Positions 1 to 10,664 of a stretch of DNA of 64,000 nucleotides are shown here, one piece after another. Source of the stretch: Hemileia vastatrix. Its lineage: Eukaryota > Basidiomycota > Pucciniomycetes > Pucciniales > Zaghouaniaceae. The notes below the pieces were generated by a model. The model did not search any database and had not been told where the DNA came from. It saw only the letters and a program-made list of their open reading frames with translations. Both the position numbers and the translations under genes were made by a program. Within the stretch, counting starts at the first letter, position 1. Every line of letters begins with the position of its first letter. The stretch covers positions 23,743,193-23,807,192 of the forward strand of contig JASXTE010000008.1 of assembly GCA_030280995.1 (NCBI GenBank), in the 5' to 3' direction.

Positions 1-201
1 ATTAAAATTATTACTCAATATTTAATTAATTAAAGTAATATAAATTTGATTTTTTACATCCTTTAAGTATTATATTGTGTAATTAATAGTAACTATATTG
101 CAATTAATGTATACTCTTTAAAGTTGTTTTTACTTACAAAAACATTTTTATTTTGCTTAATCAAGATATCATTAAATTTTAAAAAAATTTATTGAGTTAA
201 T
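1..201. repeat. Dispersed repeat R1, copy 1, left part
   Basis: AT-rich sequence resembling the stretch near 26090-26290: both run through a -TATTGTGTAA- or -TACTGTGTAA- block, a CTTTAAGTTG-like block and an ACAAACATTTTTATTT block. The repeat continues after the inserted element, from 4676. I see no coding capacity. Its nature (old TE or segmental duplication) is unknown. Confidence 0.6.
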
Positions 202-3200
202 CACCACACAATAGGGAGGGGGAAGACTTGCTAGAAAGTCTGCCACCATGAACCTAAATTCATATCTAATTGAGCACACATTGAGGTAGTGATGAAACAA
301 TTAGGAATACAGTGTTAAAATATATTGAACATAATATGAAGGTAGCTTGATTATTTATTGAAGTACATGTGAAAATTTTTTAAAAAAATGTTGAAGCATT
401 AAAAACACTATTTTATAATGGCATGTTGAAATTAGCCCTCCCCACAGCTAAGCCAGTCTGAAAATCTACAAAATTTTTAAAATAATTTTATACTTTGTTG
501 CATGAAAAACTAGAAACATTCAAATTTAAATTGAAATAAAAGTGATCTTTATTGTTCAAATAATTTTCCTTAATTTTTAATATATGGTGAAATGATAAGG
601 CACTATAGTAAGTCATTCAAGAAAAATATTTTGGGAATTAATATCTTCCATTAAATCTCCCCAGTAATAATTTGAACCAAAAAATTTCATTCTGATTATT
701 CAAAAAGATTTTATTAAACATTATTAGTATTTAAAATATCTGTAAAATGTAAAAAAACTTATAAAATGAAGGGAATAATACTTTGGTGAAAAAATTAAGC
801 TCTAATATAAATATCTATTCTGTTTTCTATTCAATAAATAGAAAATATATGCATGTAATAGTATTTTTTACAATATATTAACATTTTATCTTTAAAATAT
901 GAAAAAAGAAAGACATGAAATGAGATTTTATTAGAATGAATAGTATTAAAATGGTTTTTTTGATTTCTATTTATTTTTTTGAGTTGATTCCATTCCTTTT
1001 TCCATGCTTTATAACATATTTTTCATGTTTTATCATTATTTTATTATGTAGAACACTATTACTTACCTCTCCATTCCTAGGTTCTGTCTTACATAAATAT
1101 TTATCTAAAATATTATTCCCTTGTTATAAATTTCTTTCTTTTATCTTAACACAATTATTTCCATGATTTTTAAACTTTTCTTCTGCTTTCAAATACTCTC
1201 TGACCCTTTGAAAGCATCTCTACCCCTTTCCACTTCTTCCCATCCCTATTTATCAATTCCCCAGACCTTTATGCCAGTTATAGCTCATAGAAACCAAGAG
1301 GATTGTTTTGAGAAGGAAATTAAAAGGGATTAGTGATAGGGTAAGTGTAACAAAAGGAAAAGGGTGATAATAAAAATTGGAGATATGGGTTGAAAAAAAA
1401 GAGGTAGAGAGGTAAGTAAAATGGGTTTAAAGTGGCCAAAAATATGATAGAGGATAAAAAAAGGGAGCAGAATGGGTTTGATTTTTGATTGAAAGGAATC
1501 GGAAGAAGTGGGGAGCAATTTTATGGGACTAGAAACAGTTTAATATTTGTGGGATAGGGAGTGAAAGAAAAAGGAGGAGAGAAAAGTGAAAGGTGAAATG
1601 AAGGTAGAAAAACATTTGTTGAGAAAATATGATCATATATAAAGGTGCTAGTAAGAGTGAGAAAATTAAAAGAAGTGGCTGAGAAGAATTGAATTAAGAG
1701 TTATTAAAAATATGAGGGTGGAGGCTATTGTATACCAAACATCAGAATTCACCTTCATCTTATATTTCTTACTACAGAATTAGCTTTATTTCAATCATAT
1801 GAATACTGAGTTATGGCCATAAATTATTCACCCTGTTATACTAAAGTGGAGATCTCCATTTTAAATTTGACTGAAATTAAACTCTAGTTTAAGGCTCTGT
1901 TTAGATCTTCAGTAATTCAAGATACATAAGTTTTGCTACTTATATCAATAATAAAGTTGAAAAAATCAAAATTAATGAAATATTGAAATTAATCAATACA
2001 TAGTAATACATTCCTTCTATCCAAAAATTTCATTTTATGACAATAATAATTATACATATCTTTGAAAAATCAGTCAAATTTTATTATCTCAAAATATTTT
2101 GGGAAAAAAAAACCTATAATAAAACTCAAAAATCTTAAAGATACTTAGTAACAATTAGAAGAAGGCATTTAAATTAAATTAAATATATAATTAAATATTA
2201 TTCTACATATTTAAGCATGATTTTTGGGATGAAGTTATTAAATTGTAATCTCCTATGGTGTGCTGATTGTCAATTTCATATGTTGTTCCTAATATCCATA
2301 AAATTTCACTTTTAATTCCATACAAGACCTTTTTACATGTTTTAAAGTTGAGCTTCAACTTTTAATTTTTATATAATCATCTGCAAAAAATTAATTCAAT
2401 TTATTTCCAATAAATTCAAATATATTTTTAATAAATATAGTTTTTAATGTTCATCCTTCTATTTCCAAAGTATTTTTTTTTCAAAAACATTTAGTTAATA
2501 GAATCATATCTTTATAAGTTTTTTAATATCTTATCACAAGGCTAATCTATGTCTTGATGGATCTCTGATTGAACTCCCAATGCAAATCTCATCCTGAGAA
2601 TTCTTCAAATTAACTTAAACATTAAACATATTTAATGTCTTTAAATTTTTTAAAAAATTATAACAATGAATAAACTGGTATATGGTGTAAATTATATGCT
2701 TTAAATTTGATTACATAGGTATCTGGGTATAAAAAGACCTATTAAACTCACTTGTATTTAGGTTTTTTTAAATGAGAGCTATAAGAGCCATATTCATGTA
2801 GAAGTACTTTATTTACCCCTATATATATTGAAAAACATCTTATCAGGCTTCAACTTCTTCCCATAGTTTATATTCCAATGCATTAGTATATCTATATTCT
2901 TTCAACTACATTGAAAAAACCTAGCTCATGAAATAAGTTAATTTTTTTGATAAATTTTCTTAATGAGTTAAAAAAATTTGTTAATATTTATGATGCCTTT
3001 TAAAAAAATATTTAATTTACTTCATTTTATTTTATTTGATCTGATTTTGCTTTATTTTTTTCTATCATACTATATAATACTGTATTATATTATATTATAT
3101 TTCATTTCATTTCACTTACTATTTTTCTATTTAATTTAATTTAATTTTGTTTTCTTTTATTTTAGTATATTTTACTCCCTTACATCTTAATTTAATTTTT

Positions 3201-3271
3201 GTTATCTTATTTTATTTCAAAAGGTGATATTACATGTGCAAATAACAGTCTTTTAACTCCCAATTTAAGCT

Positions 3272-3414
3272 GGTGAACTCTGATGTAAACCCATAAATCT
3301 GAGTTCACCAACCATTTTTATGCATGTGTACTTTGATCTATGGCAGTACATAACAGTACCACATCCATTTTTTTGCCTGTGAACTCTGATCTACAGCTGA
3401 AAATATGAGTTCAC
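3272..3414. repeat. Two GTGAACTC...GAGTTCAC hairpins inside F1
   Basis: Positions 3272-3309 start GGTGAACTC and end GAGTTCACC, a perfect 9-bp inverted repeat. Positions 3379-3414 start GTGAACTC and end GAGTTCAC. A related hairpin, TGAACTCTGTTCTT with its complement, occurs in the Harbinger element at 8032 and 8367. The role is unknown. Confidence 0.7.
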
Positions 3415-3889
3415 CAGCAAATTCTAACCAACTTAATGCTTCTACATGGCTATACAACAGCATCCATCAAATCTAGTAAAATGAATTAAGTGACATTAAG
3501 GTTTATTATAATGTAATTGAATATAAAAAATACAGATAGATGAGTATAATAGCTAGAATAAAAAAGATAAATACAAATTGTATAAAATGAGATAAAACAA
3601 AATAAATGATTATTATATATTTTGAAAAGGAATGTAATAAAGTGCAATAAAATAAAATAATATAATATAATACATAACCAAATACAACTCAATGAAATAA
3701 AATACAATACAATACAATAAAATTTAATTTGTTTTAGTTTGAAGTAATGAATGAAATTAAATGAGTCTATTAAAATTTAATTAAATTGAATCAATTTAAA
3801 GAATTACATAATATAACATAAAATCAATTTATACTGAAATTTTTCTTAATATTTTATTCAATATAAATTTTAATATTTATACCCAGTTT

Positions 3890-4110
3890 AATTTCTTGTA
3901 TGCATATTCATTTTTCATTGCATATAAATATTCAATATAAATTTTTCATATGCATATTCAATATTCAATATGATATTGAATATGAATATGAAATATGATT
4001 TTACATATGCAAATTCAATATGAATTTTCATACATATATTCATTATAAAATTTTTATGCATATTTTTTTTGGATGAATATTCAAAATAATTTTCATTATA
4101 TATATGAATT
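3890..4110. repeat. Degenerate AT-rich tandem repeat (CATATGCATATTCAATAT)
   Basis: The motif TATGCATATTCA and its relatives recur about every 30-50 bp in this stretch of F1, mixed with their inverse forms. Open frames across it are a by-product of the low complexity and are not genes. Confidence 0.6.
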
Positions 4111-4675
4111 ATCAATTTACATTTACATACAGAATACCACTCAGTAAGTGAATATTCAATTTCACTTTTCCTGACTCAAAATAATCTTACATGACTGAAA
4201 AGTATTAAAAAGTGAATCAAAAAAATTCAATTTATAATAGTTCTCTGAAATGAATAGTTTTAAAAATTTTGTTAATTTTTTTCAAACAATAGTAAATATT
4301 TAAATATGATTCTTAATATGATTCAATCTATTTCAAATAAGTGTTAAATAAGAGTAAAAATATCACTTGAAAAATTAAAAGTTTTAAATGAGTTTTCAGC
4401 TCCATCTTGAACTATAACTTAAAATATTGATTCAAAATCACGTGCTTAAGGTGTACAGTGTTTGAAGTGATTACTAAAACTTTTTCATTAAAAATTTAAG
4501 ATGAGTTCATTTTACTTTCATTATGATACCACAAAAGATTCAGTTAGGTTTGTACAATAGCTCAAGTTGGTTTTAAAGCACAGTTCAGTAAGAGTTCCAT
4601 CAAAGTTCAGTCTGAGTTCCATCTGACTTCAAGTTGAGGACTTGCTAGCAATTCCCCCCCAAATAATGTGTGGTG

Positions 4676-5230
4676 AATAAATTAAAAATATAAATAAAGT
4701 AATAAAAAACTACAGCAAAGTTGAAGATCTAAGTCCATGTAATTACTGTGACTCAGACCTTGCTTGAAGTTGGCTAGAGGGAGGCCAGGGAGAGCAAGGA
4801 AAGAGGCTTTGGTATTTACTTGGAACTTTAAGAGATAATTTAACTGTGTTATTTATTAAACTTAAACTTAAATTATCTTATTTTATTAAATTATAATTAT
4901 TTTATCAAAAATTAACTTAATCTTTTGATTTATCTTTTCAATTTATTTTTAATTTAATTTATATTACAACTTTAACTCATTTATCAATGATTTTGTTGAC
5001 TTCAACAAAATTCATGTTGTATAAAATTTTTCCTATAAAATGTGTTTCCCTTTTTTTGTTTTATGATCATCCTTTTTATATAAATTTTTAACTTATTTAA
5101 ATTATAGTAGTATCAAAACCATATACAAATAATTATTAATGTACAATTAATTTATTTATTTGAGATATATCTCTTCAATGTGAAAAGAAAGACATAAAAA
5201 ATATTATAGAATTATCATTATATTAACCAA
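4676..5230. repeat. Dispersed repeat R1, copy 1, right part, with conserved GC-richer core
   Basis: Closely matches 26300-26800. The best conserved part is a GC-richer core at about 4705-4830 (26330-26450 in the other copy), containing TCTAAGTCCATGTAATTACT and CCTTGCTTGAAGTTGGCTAG. In this copy the core can fold: CCTTGCT pairs with AGCAAGG and an inner TGGC pairs with GCCA. No ORF explains the conservation. It could be part of an old element or an RNA, and I cannot decide which. Confidence 0.65.
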
Positions 5231-5795
5231 GTTCAATAGTTCTCCTTCATTTCCATTTCATTATATTAATTTCTACCATATTTATTATCTTCAACTACCA
5301 TACCAGAGGACAATGGGAATGTGTACTTGCTAGATTGGGGCTTCATTGGCCGTGTATAGTATTGGTAAACCAGGGGAAAAAATTGGGGAATTATTGGATA
5401 TACAAGGAAGGGTTTTTTGGTCTTATTTTCTACATTCTTTATTATTAAAATTAAAACATATAACCATTAAAATTCAAACACATTTCGTTAATACTATTAA
5501 AATTTTTTGAATAGTGTTTGAATTATTATCTCTATTTTTCTACCATCTATAAATTGTAAAACATTTATCATTAGTGAGATTAAATTACTGAGACCCTTAT
5601 ATTCAGTTATACTTTACTACTTATTGGATTTGTACTACCTTATTCATATAGAACTATTAAAATCTTCTAGAAAACTGACTGATAAATTTATTCACATATC
5701 TGTACTTGAACTCAGCCTGGCAGTTTCTGTTGCTGAAATGAAAAGTATTTTCTGAAAATATTTAACATTTGAGTAAAATTTCTGAAGCCCATTTA
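5231..5795. other. AT-rich intergenic stretch, no feature seen
   Basis: No coding frame, terminal repeat or known element recognised. It ends where similarity to the folate gene intron begins. Confidence 0.5.
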
Positions 5796-5945
5796 TTTGA
5801 AGCTTACAAGAAACTGATTTTCTTGTGTCAAAAAATTTGGTGTGTAAAAAAGTTCTGGAATCTCCTTGGTATCAAACAGCACCTTGTATCAGCTGCTATA
5901 TCTCAATGTCACAAGGCCAGCTTAGAACTGACAAAACCATTCATT

Positions 5946-6116
5946 AGGGGGTGTCAGTTCTGGCAAATCCGCACTTACAAATCCGCACTTAAATTTGACC
6001 AAATCCGCACTTAAATAAGTGCGGATTTCCAAAACACACTAGCCCCAATACTGGTGGATTTCAAAATGAAATAAGTCACTTATTTCACTCAAATCCGCAC
6101 TTTCTCAACCAAAAGT
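5946..6116. promoter_or_regulatory. Subterminal AAATCCGCACTT array, transposase end of A1
   Basis: The 13-mer AAATCCGCACTTA or a close form occurs three times in direct orientation just inside the terminal repeat (about 5965-6015), then inverted as AAGTGCGGATTT, and again near 6090. Such subterminal arrays bind the element's own proteins in other Harbinger and CACTA transposons. Binding here is inferred. In other copies the central CCGC has decayed to CTGC or CCAC. Confidence 0.6.
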
Positions 6117-6253
6117 GCTGATTTCACCATCAAGTCCCATTTCACTGATTTGTCAGCATCATCCCATTCATACGCAGCACTCCGCAGAATAACACTTCAT
6201 AACTCAAAACATCGTACATCACTTACATCTTCATATCATATCATATAAGAGTC

Positions 6254-7513
6254 ATGCCTTCCTCACTTTCAAATCGTGATAAATTACATAAAGCAATGAC
6301 TTTCATGGCGCTTGAACTGCTCTTGGACTCTGATTCCGATTCTGATCTAGAAGAAGATTTTGTCGTTTTATCAAAAATGGCCAGGAAACGTTACCTTCTT
6401 CCCAGAAAGCCTCAAGTACTTCATACCCCCAAGTACACCATCCAAACACTTCTTAACCTATCTACACCCAGTTTTAGACAGCTGTTCAGGACTTCTCAGG
6501 AATGTTTCCTTAAATTGCTTGAGCTTATTCAGGATCATCCCATATTTCACAATAATTCTCAAAAAGAACAACGACATCCTTCAATTCAATTGGCCATCAC
6601 ACTATGTCGTTTGGGTTCAAATGGTAATGGAGCCGCTTTGAAACGTTTAGAAAATGTCTTTGATTTAGGGTATGGTTCAGTTAACACTTATACCAAACGA
6701 TGTATCACTGCCATCAACTCCTTGGAATCTCAACTTCTCACCTGGCCAACAAAAGAAGAGCAACTTGAATCATCTCAGGTTATGCAAGCAGAGGGCTTTC
6801 CAGGATGTATTGGTTTTGTTGATGGTACTACTATTCCTTTGAGCCAGAAACCTGCTCAAGGTGGAAACAATTACTTTGACCGTAAAAAGAGGTAGATTAT
6901 TTTTAACTCCTTTCATCCTCCTTGAAACTAACACAAACAAATATATCTTCTTTATAGATATTCAATTAACGTTCAGCTTATATGTGACGTAAACAAAAAA
7001 TTTATATCATTCTTCGCTGGCTATCCTGGCTCATGTCATGACTCCTACGTCTTCCAAAGAATGCATATTTCAAATGAACCTGAAAAATTCTTTGATGAAA
7101 ATCAGTATCTTCTTGCAGATTCTGCTTATGTGAATGGAAAGTATGTACTTCCTGCTTTTCGGGGAGCAGCTTCAGAAGACAGTCAAAATGCCAAATTCAA
7201 CAATCATTTGGCAAAGTCAAGAGTCCGTATTGAACATTCTATTGGAATCTTGAAAGGCCGTTTTTCTAGTTTAAGGGAATTAAGAAGTCCTCTTAGAAAT
7301 AAATCTGAAATGGAGGCGGTGATCAACTGGATTCTGTGTTGCACTATACTTCATAACCTACTTGCTGACCTCAAAGATCAATGGTTAGAGCTGTATGAAG
7401 ATGAACAAGTTGATTCACCTCCGACTATATCCAACACTTCTATTTCTCAATCAACTAGTATAAGGGCGAAAATCCTTCCAATAACACTCCAACATTTCTC
7501 AACGCAATTTTAA
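6254..7513 (+). CDS. Harbinger-type DDE transposase (DDE_Tnp_4/HARBI1 superfamily), two exons
   Basis: Exons are 6254-6891 and 6958-7513, with a 66-nt intron (GTAGAT...TTTATAG). Joined they give a 397-aa protein without stops. It should cut and reinsert elements with AGGGGGTGTCAG ends. An acidic run (DSDSDSDLEED, residues 25-35) precedes a helical domain. The catalytic triad is visible as D190 in GFVDGTTIPL, D241 in GSCHDSYVF and E305 in RIEHSIGILKGRF. The usual DSAY and LPAFRG motifs follow D241. The intron interrupts a KKR/YSI junction, at the same position in the copy at 46456-47718, which supports the splice model. The start is the ATG shared with the copy at 30717. Harbinger transposases normally need a Myb-like partner, and that partner is gutted in this element. 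The ORF looks functional, but activity is untested. Confidence 0.92.
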
Positions 7514-7903
7514 TTTTTTTCTCTTTCTCTTCAAATTATCAATTTGCATGTATTATTCACTGAGAATGGTAAATTTTTTTGCATATTTTTTTGGTTTTTG
7601 AATTTGCTGTTAAAGTCTTATTTTTTTTCTCTCTGTGTTTTCTTTCATCAACTCAACATGAAATCGCATATTTTCAGCAAACGCATATTTTTTCAGTCAC
7701 TCAAAGGTTGGGAAAGAGTTGGAAGGGAAGATTAAGGGTTCCGAGGCATTTTAAATGAAGAAAAGGGTCTGGGAGAGGTTGAGAAGGGTGAAATGGGGAT
7801 CAAAAGAGGATGGCATACAATGGGGCTGGGAGGATAGCGAAAGGCATGGGGAGGGAAGACAAGCATGTGTTGATAGAATTGAAAGGGATGGAGATTGGTG
7901 CAA

Positions 7904-8662
7904 GAAACTGGCACATAACAAGAAAAAAGATTAAAAAGTAGAAGAAATAAGTAAAAAAGAATGTAAACATGCCTGGTCAAAATATTGAAAATGTTGGAGA
8001 TTGGTGCAAACAGAATGTGAAAATAGGAGGATGAACTCTGTTCTTTGGGCGAAGAACAGAGTTCACTTACATAAAATATTAGCTGAAACATAGTTTTCAA
8101 TTCTGTAAAAACAGTTGTAAGTAATAGAAAAAGTCACTGATTTTTTTTATATGTAATCGTTGCTTTACGAGGAGACTTTTGTGACGAAGCAGATTTTTGA
8201 GTTACCCTTTGAGATTTGGAATGTCTGGGAGGCATTATGAAACTGGCACATAACAAGAAAAAAGATTAAAAAGTAGAAGAAATAAGTAAAAAAGAATGTA
8301 AACATGCCTGGTCAAAATATTGAAAATGTTGGAGATTGGTGCAAACAGAATGTGAAAATAGGAGGATGAACTCTGTTCTTCGGGCGAAGAACAGAGTTCA
8401 CTTCCATAAAATATTAGCTGAAACATAGTTTTCAATTCTGTAAAAACAGTTGTAAGTAATAGAAAAAGTCACTGATTTTTTTTCTATGTAATCCTTGCTT
8501 TACGAGGAGACTTTTGTGACGAAGCAGATTTTTGAGTTACCTTTTGAGATTTGGAATGTCTGGGAGGCATTATGAAACTGGCACATAACAAGAAAAAAGA
8601 TTAAAAAGTAGAAGAAATAAGTAAAAAAGAATGTAAACATGCCTGGTCAAAATATTGAAAAT
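7904..8662. repeat. 335-bp tandem repeat (2.3 copies) containing a perfect hairpin
   Basis: Units begin GAAACTGGCACATAAC at 7904, 8239 and 8574. The first two are nearly identical and the third is partial. Each full unit carries a perfect inverted repeat, TGAACTCTGTTCTT, 6-nt loop, AAGAACAGAGTTCA, at 8032-8065 and 8367-8400. On the minus strand each unit also holds the start of the DNA-binding-protein gene, so the duplication copied its promoter region and first codons. The hairpin at 8367-8400 lies about 130 nt upstream of the start codon at 8235. Confidence 0.85.
8134..8570 (-). pseudogene. Two truncated starts of the element's Myb/trihelix-like gene
   Basis: ATG codons at 8570 and 8235 (minus strand) each open a short frame beginning MPPRHSKSQ and running into SASSQKSPRK before a stop after about 28-33 codons. 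The same beginning, MPP.KS..QKAT, starts the longer decayed genes at 20886 and 60520. All the downstream DNA-binding and coiled-coil regions are deleted here. Confidence 0.75.
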
Positions 8663-8789
8663 GTCAGGAAGGGGTGTGTGCCGAGGATTGATGGGTAGGT
8701 AGCGAGGAAGGTCAGTGTGTCACATGTGACAGGGATGGGGTAAGAAAGGAAGGGATGTTTTGTGGCCAAAATGTGGTTGTGAAAAAAAA

Positions 8790-8941
8790 CGGGAAAAAAG
8801 TGCTGATTTGAGGTCATAACTGACACCCTTTTTTGAAATAAGTGACTTTTTTGCAAAATTTAAGTGCTGATTTGTAAGTGCTGATTTGGTTTGAAATCCG
8901 CACTTAATTTAAGTGCGGATTTGCCAGAACTGACACCCCCT
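8790..8941. promoter_or_regulatory. Subterminal region, second end of A1
   Basis: AAGTGCTGATTT occurs twice and is followed by AAATCCGCACTTAATTTAAGTGCGGATTT, the family A motif arranged as a palindrome just inside the terminal repeat. The sequence further in (TGTCACATGTGACAGGGA, near 8717) also occurs in the copies at 20718 and 60678, so this is the conserved DNA-binding-gene end. Confidence 0.6.
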
Positions 8942-9085
8942 ATTATGCTCTTCAATATGGTTAGTGTTTACATATTGTACAGTTGAAAAATATCTCTTAA
9001 TTCACTTTAACATATTCTTTATTTTTACACAGCAAGACTGTTTTTGTGCCCTATTCTACCAAGAAAAAGTTAAACCCATTTAATG

Positions 9086-9482
9086 TTTATTTTTTCAGGT
9101 ATCTTCTCTGAGAGACTAGAGAACTGTTTCTTTCAAAGTTGAAATTTTGCTGGCTTCAGGCTAGACTAATGAATTATTTGGATACCTATTTCTTTATAAA
9201 ATTTATGAGAAAAACATATGTTTTCTCATTACTCAACTTTTTATCTATTAAAAACTTGTCAGGCTAAAGGAAAAATACAACTTGATGATGGAAGTGATAA
9301 AAATTTAGATATATTTTTTTCTGGAAATTAATCTTTCTTGATTTGTTCCTTGTAAGCTTTTTTTATTTTTGTTGATACAATAAATTCGTGAAAAAAATTC
9401 TGATCAACATCAGGTTCAACTCTTTTCCATCCCTCCCCCTCTGAAAGAAAAAATAAAATAAAATAAAATAGCATTCTATTTT
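9086..9482. other. Region 3' of the folate gene; possible extra coding exon on the minus strand
   Basis: Mostly AT-rich. On the minus strand, positions 9439 down to about 9330 follow a good acceptor (TTTCTTTCAG) and stay open for 36 codons, reading GEGWKRVEPDVDQ then NFFHEFIV. I found no donor upstream that joins it in phase to the folate gene, so it may be an alternative C-terminus, a separate relic or chance. Confidence 0.3.
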
Positions 9483-10664
9483 CTAAGAATCTTTCTTTGA
9501 AAAAATGTGATTTGCAGTAACCACCAAATCAAGTGCCTGGTCCCATTGGTGCAAGGGGATTGACTGATGAGATTCCATAATTTGATGGGTGAGAGCTAAG
9601 CCAACCAAACTAGGCATGGCAGTGCTACCCTTGGCGAAACCTTTTTCACGATATAATGAAATATATCGGTCATAATACCCTTTTCCATGACCTAATCGCT
9701 GACATGCTTGATCAAATGCTAAGCCTTTAATTTTCATCGTGAGATTGAAATATATTTTAATTCAGTTGATTGAAGATGTTTATATAGAAAAAAATAACCA
9801 TTTGGTAATCAAATTTTTAAAGAACGCACATACCTGGGACTAAAATCAAATCAAGGCGTTTATTGCTATCCAGTGCTGTAACAGTTTTAAGCCCAGATTA
9901 GTTAGGTGTACACATATCTCCATATTTTGATAGCGCAGAGCCTATTTTCCTTACCTTCCTCTAAGTCATCCACCTCAGCCTGTTTAAATTCCTTGATTCC
10001 CCATGAGTTTTTGTTCATTTGATCAAAAACCAACTGGTTTTTCAAGTGCAACATTTTCATCTCATTATTTGGGTTCAACTTTTTCTTGGCACAATATGGC
10101 ACAAAAACAGTTTTACCTGTGTAAGATATACAAGTGAGAAAGAGAGATTTTTTATATGGTCAAATATATAAACACTAAAATACTAACCAGATTTAAGAGC
10201 ATGATGAATGATTTCGTCAGTTCTAAGCTCGCCTTGTGACATTGAGATGTAGCAACTGATGCAAGATGCTGCTTGATACCAAGGAGATGCCAAAACTTGT
10301 TTACACACCAAATTTGCTGTCCCAAGAAAATCAGCTTCTTGTTAGCTTCAAATAAATTGACCATAGAAAATCTTCACGATAATTATATATTCTCAGCTAA
10401 ATATTTAATCTACCAGGATAATTGCTTCCATGAATTAAACACCTTCCATTCCAATCCCAGAAACAGTCATTTCCGATGAATGATTCACAAATGAGATATC
10501 CTATCTTTTATCATTTTTACCCTGAAATCTAATAGATAGAACCCTTTTCAATCATACTTACATTCAGAAATCAAAGTATCTTCATTCAAACTGGATAGTA
10601 TTTCCCTCATCTTAAGACGTAAACTCGATTTTGAGGCTTGAATTGCAGCTAGACTGGAGGCCAT
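9483..10664 (-). CDS. 5-formyltetrahydrofolate cyclo-ligase (methenyltetrahydrofolate synthetase), five exons
   Basis: Exons on the minus strand are 10664-10562, 10316-10188, 10116-9955, 9875-9834 and 9724-9483. All introns begin GT and end AG, and the joined frame gives 225 aa without stops. The enzyme converts 5-formyl-THF to 5,10-methenyl-THF using ATP. Visible motifs are SCYISMSQGELRTDEIIHHA (exon 2), FVPYCAKKK (2/3), WGIKE (3), LDLILVPGLAFD (4/5) and the diagnostic LGHGKGYYDRY (5), followed by LDLVV near the C-terminus. Length and motif order fit the family. The introns are 245, 71, 79 and 109 nt. This is the only intact host gene I can support. An inverted partial copy of exons 2-3 lies at 5796-9085. 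Confidence 0.95.

Larger units (their letters stand above)
202..4675. mobile_element. CACTA-like (CMC/EnSpm-type) non-autonomous DNA element F1
   Basis: The left end reads CACCACACAATAGGGAGGGG and the right end, reverse-complemented, reads CACCACACATTATTTGGGGG. Both ends are flanked by AAT (199-201 and 4676-4678), a 3-bp target duplication. A CAC terminus with a 3-bp duplication of variable sequence is the signature of CACTA transposons, and the sibling MITE at 29769 begins with literal CACTA. Inside the ends lie GACTTGCTAG motifs, and near the right end repeated CAGTCTGAGTTCCATCTGA-type subterminal repeats (about 4560-4640). The 4.5 kb interior is AT-rich with no transposase or other recognisable gene, so it would need an enzyme in trans. 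It sits inside repeat R1, whose copy at 26090-26830 lacks the insertion. Confidence 0.75.
5946..8941 (+). mobile_element. PIF/Harbinger-like element A1 (2996 bp) with intact transposase
   Basis: The ends are AGGGGGTGTCAGTTCTGGC and its inverse GCCAGAACTGACACCCCCT. ATT is duplicated at 5943-5945 and 8942-8944, and removing the element restores the folate pseudogene exon (ATTCATTATGCTC). A 3-bp A/T-rich duplication and a DDE_Tnp_4 transposase fit PIF/Harbinger. The left half holds the transposase gene. The right end matches the DNA-binding-gene end of longer relatives (20526; right end at 60884), but here that gene is reduced to its first 30 or so codons. The Tet-like gene is absent. It is thus an internally deleted copy that kept its transposase. 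Its CpG sites are better preserved than in the other copies, which suggests it is young. Confidence 0.92.
5796..9085 (+). pseudogene. Partial duplicate of 5-formyltetrahydrofolate cyclo-ligase (exons 2-3), split by a transposon
   Basis: Positions 5796-5945 match the end of intron 1 and exon 2 of the functional gene at 9483-10664, which lies inverted. In the exon frame one reads ...SCYISMSQG..RTD..., with substitutions. The sequence breaks inside exon 2 at the Harbinger element 5946-8941 and resumes at 8942 with TTATGCTCTTCAATATGG, a donor-like GTTAGT, an intron and an exon 3 remnant from 9033 that reads KTVFVPYSTKKKLNP. Exons 1, 4 and 5 were not found. It is therefore an inverted partial duplication that was later hit by a transposon. 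It cannot make an enzyme, because the motif LGHGKGYYDRY and everything after it are missing. Confidence 0.85.

Noticed and set aside
5769..6014. Open frame across the left border of element A1
   Set aside because: It reads folate exon 2 in the wrong phase and runs into the transposon terminal repeat; the correct phase matches the cyclo-ligase.
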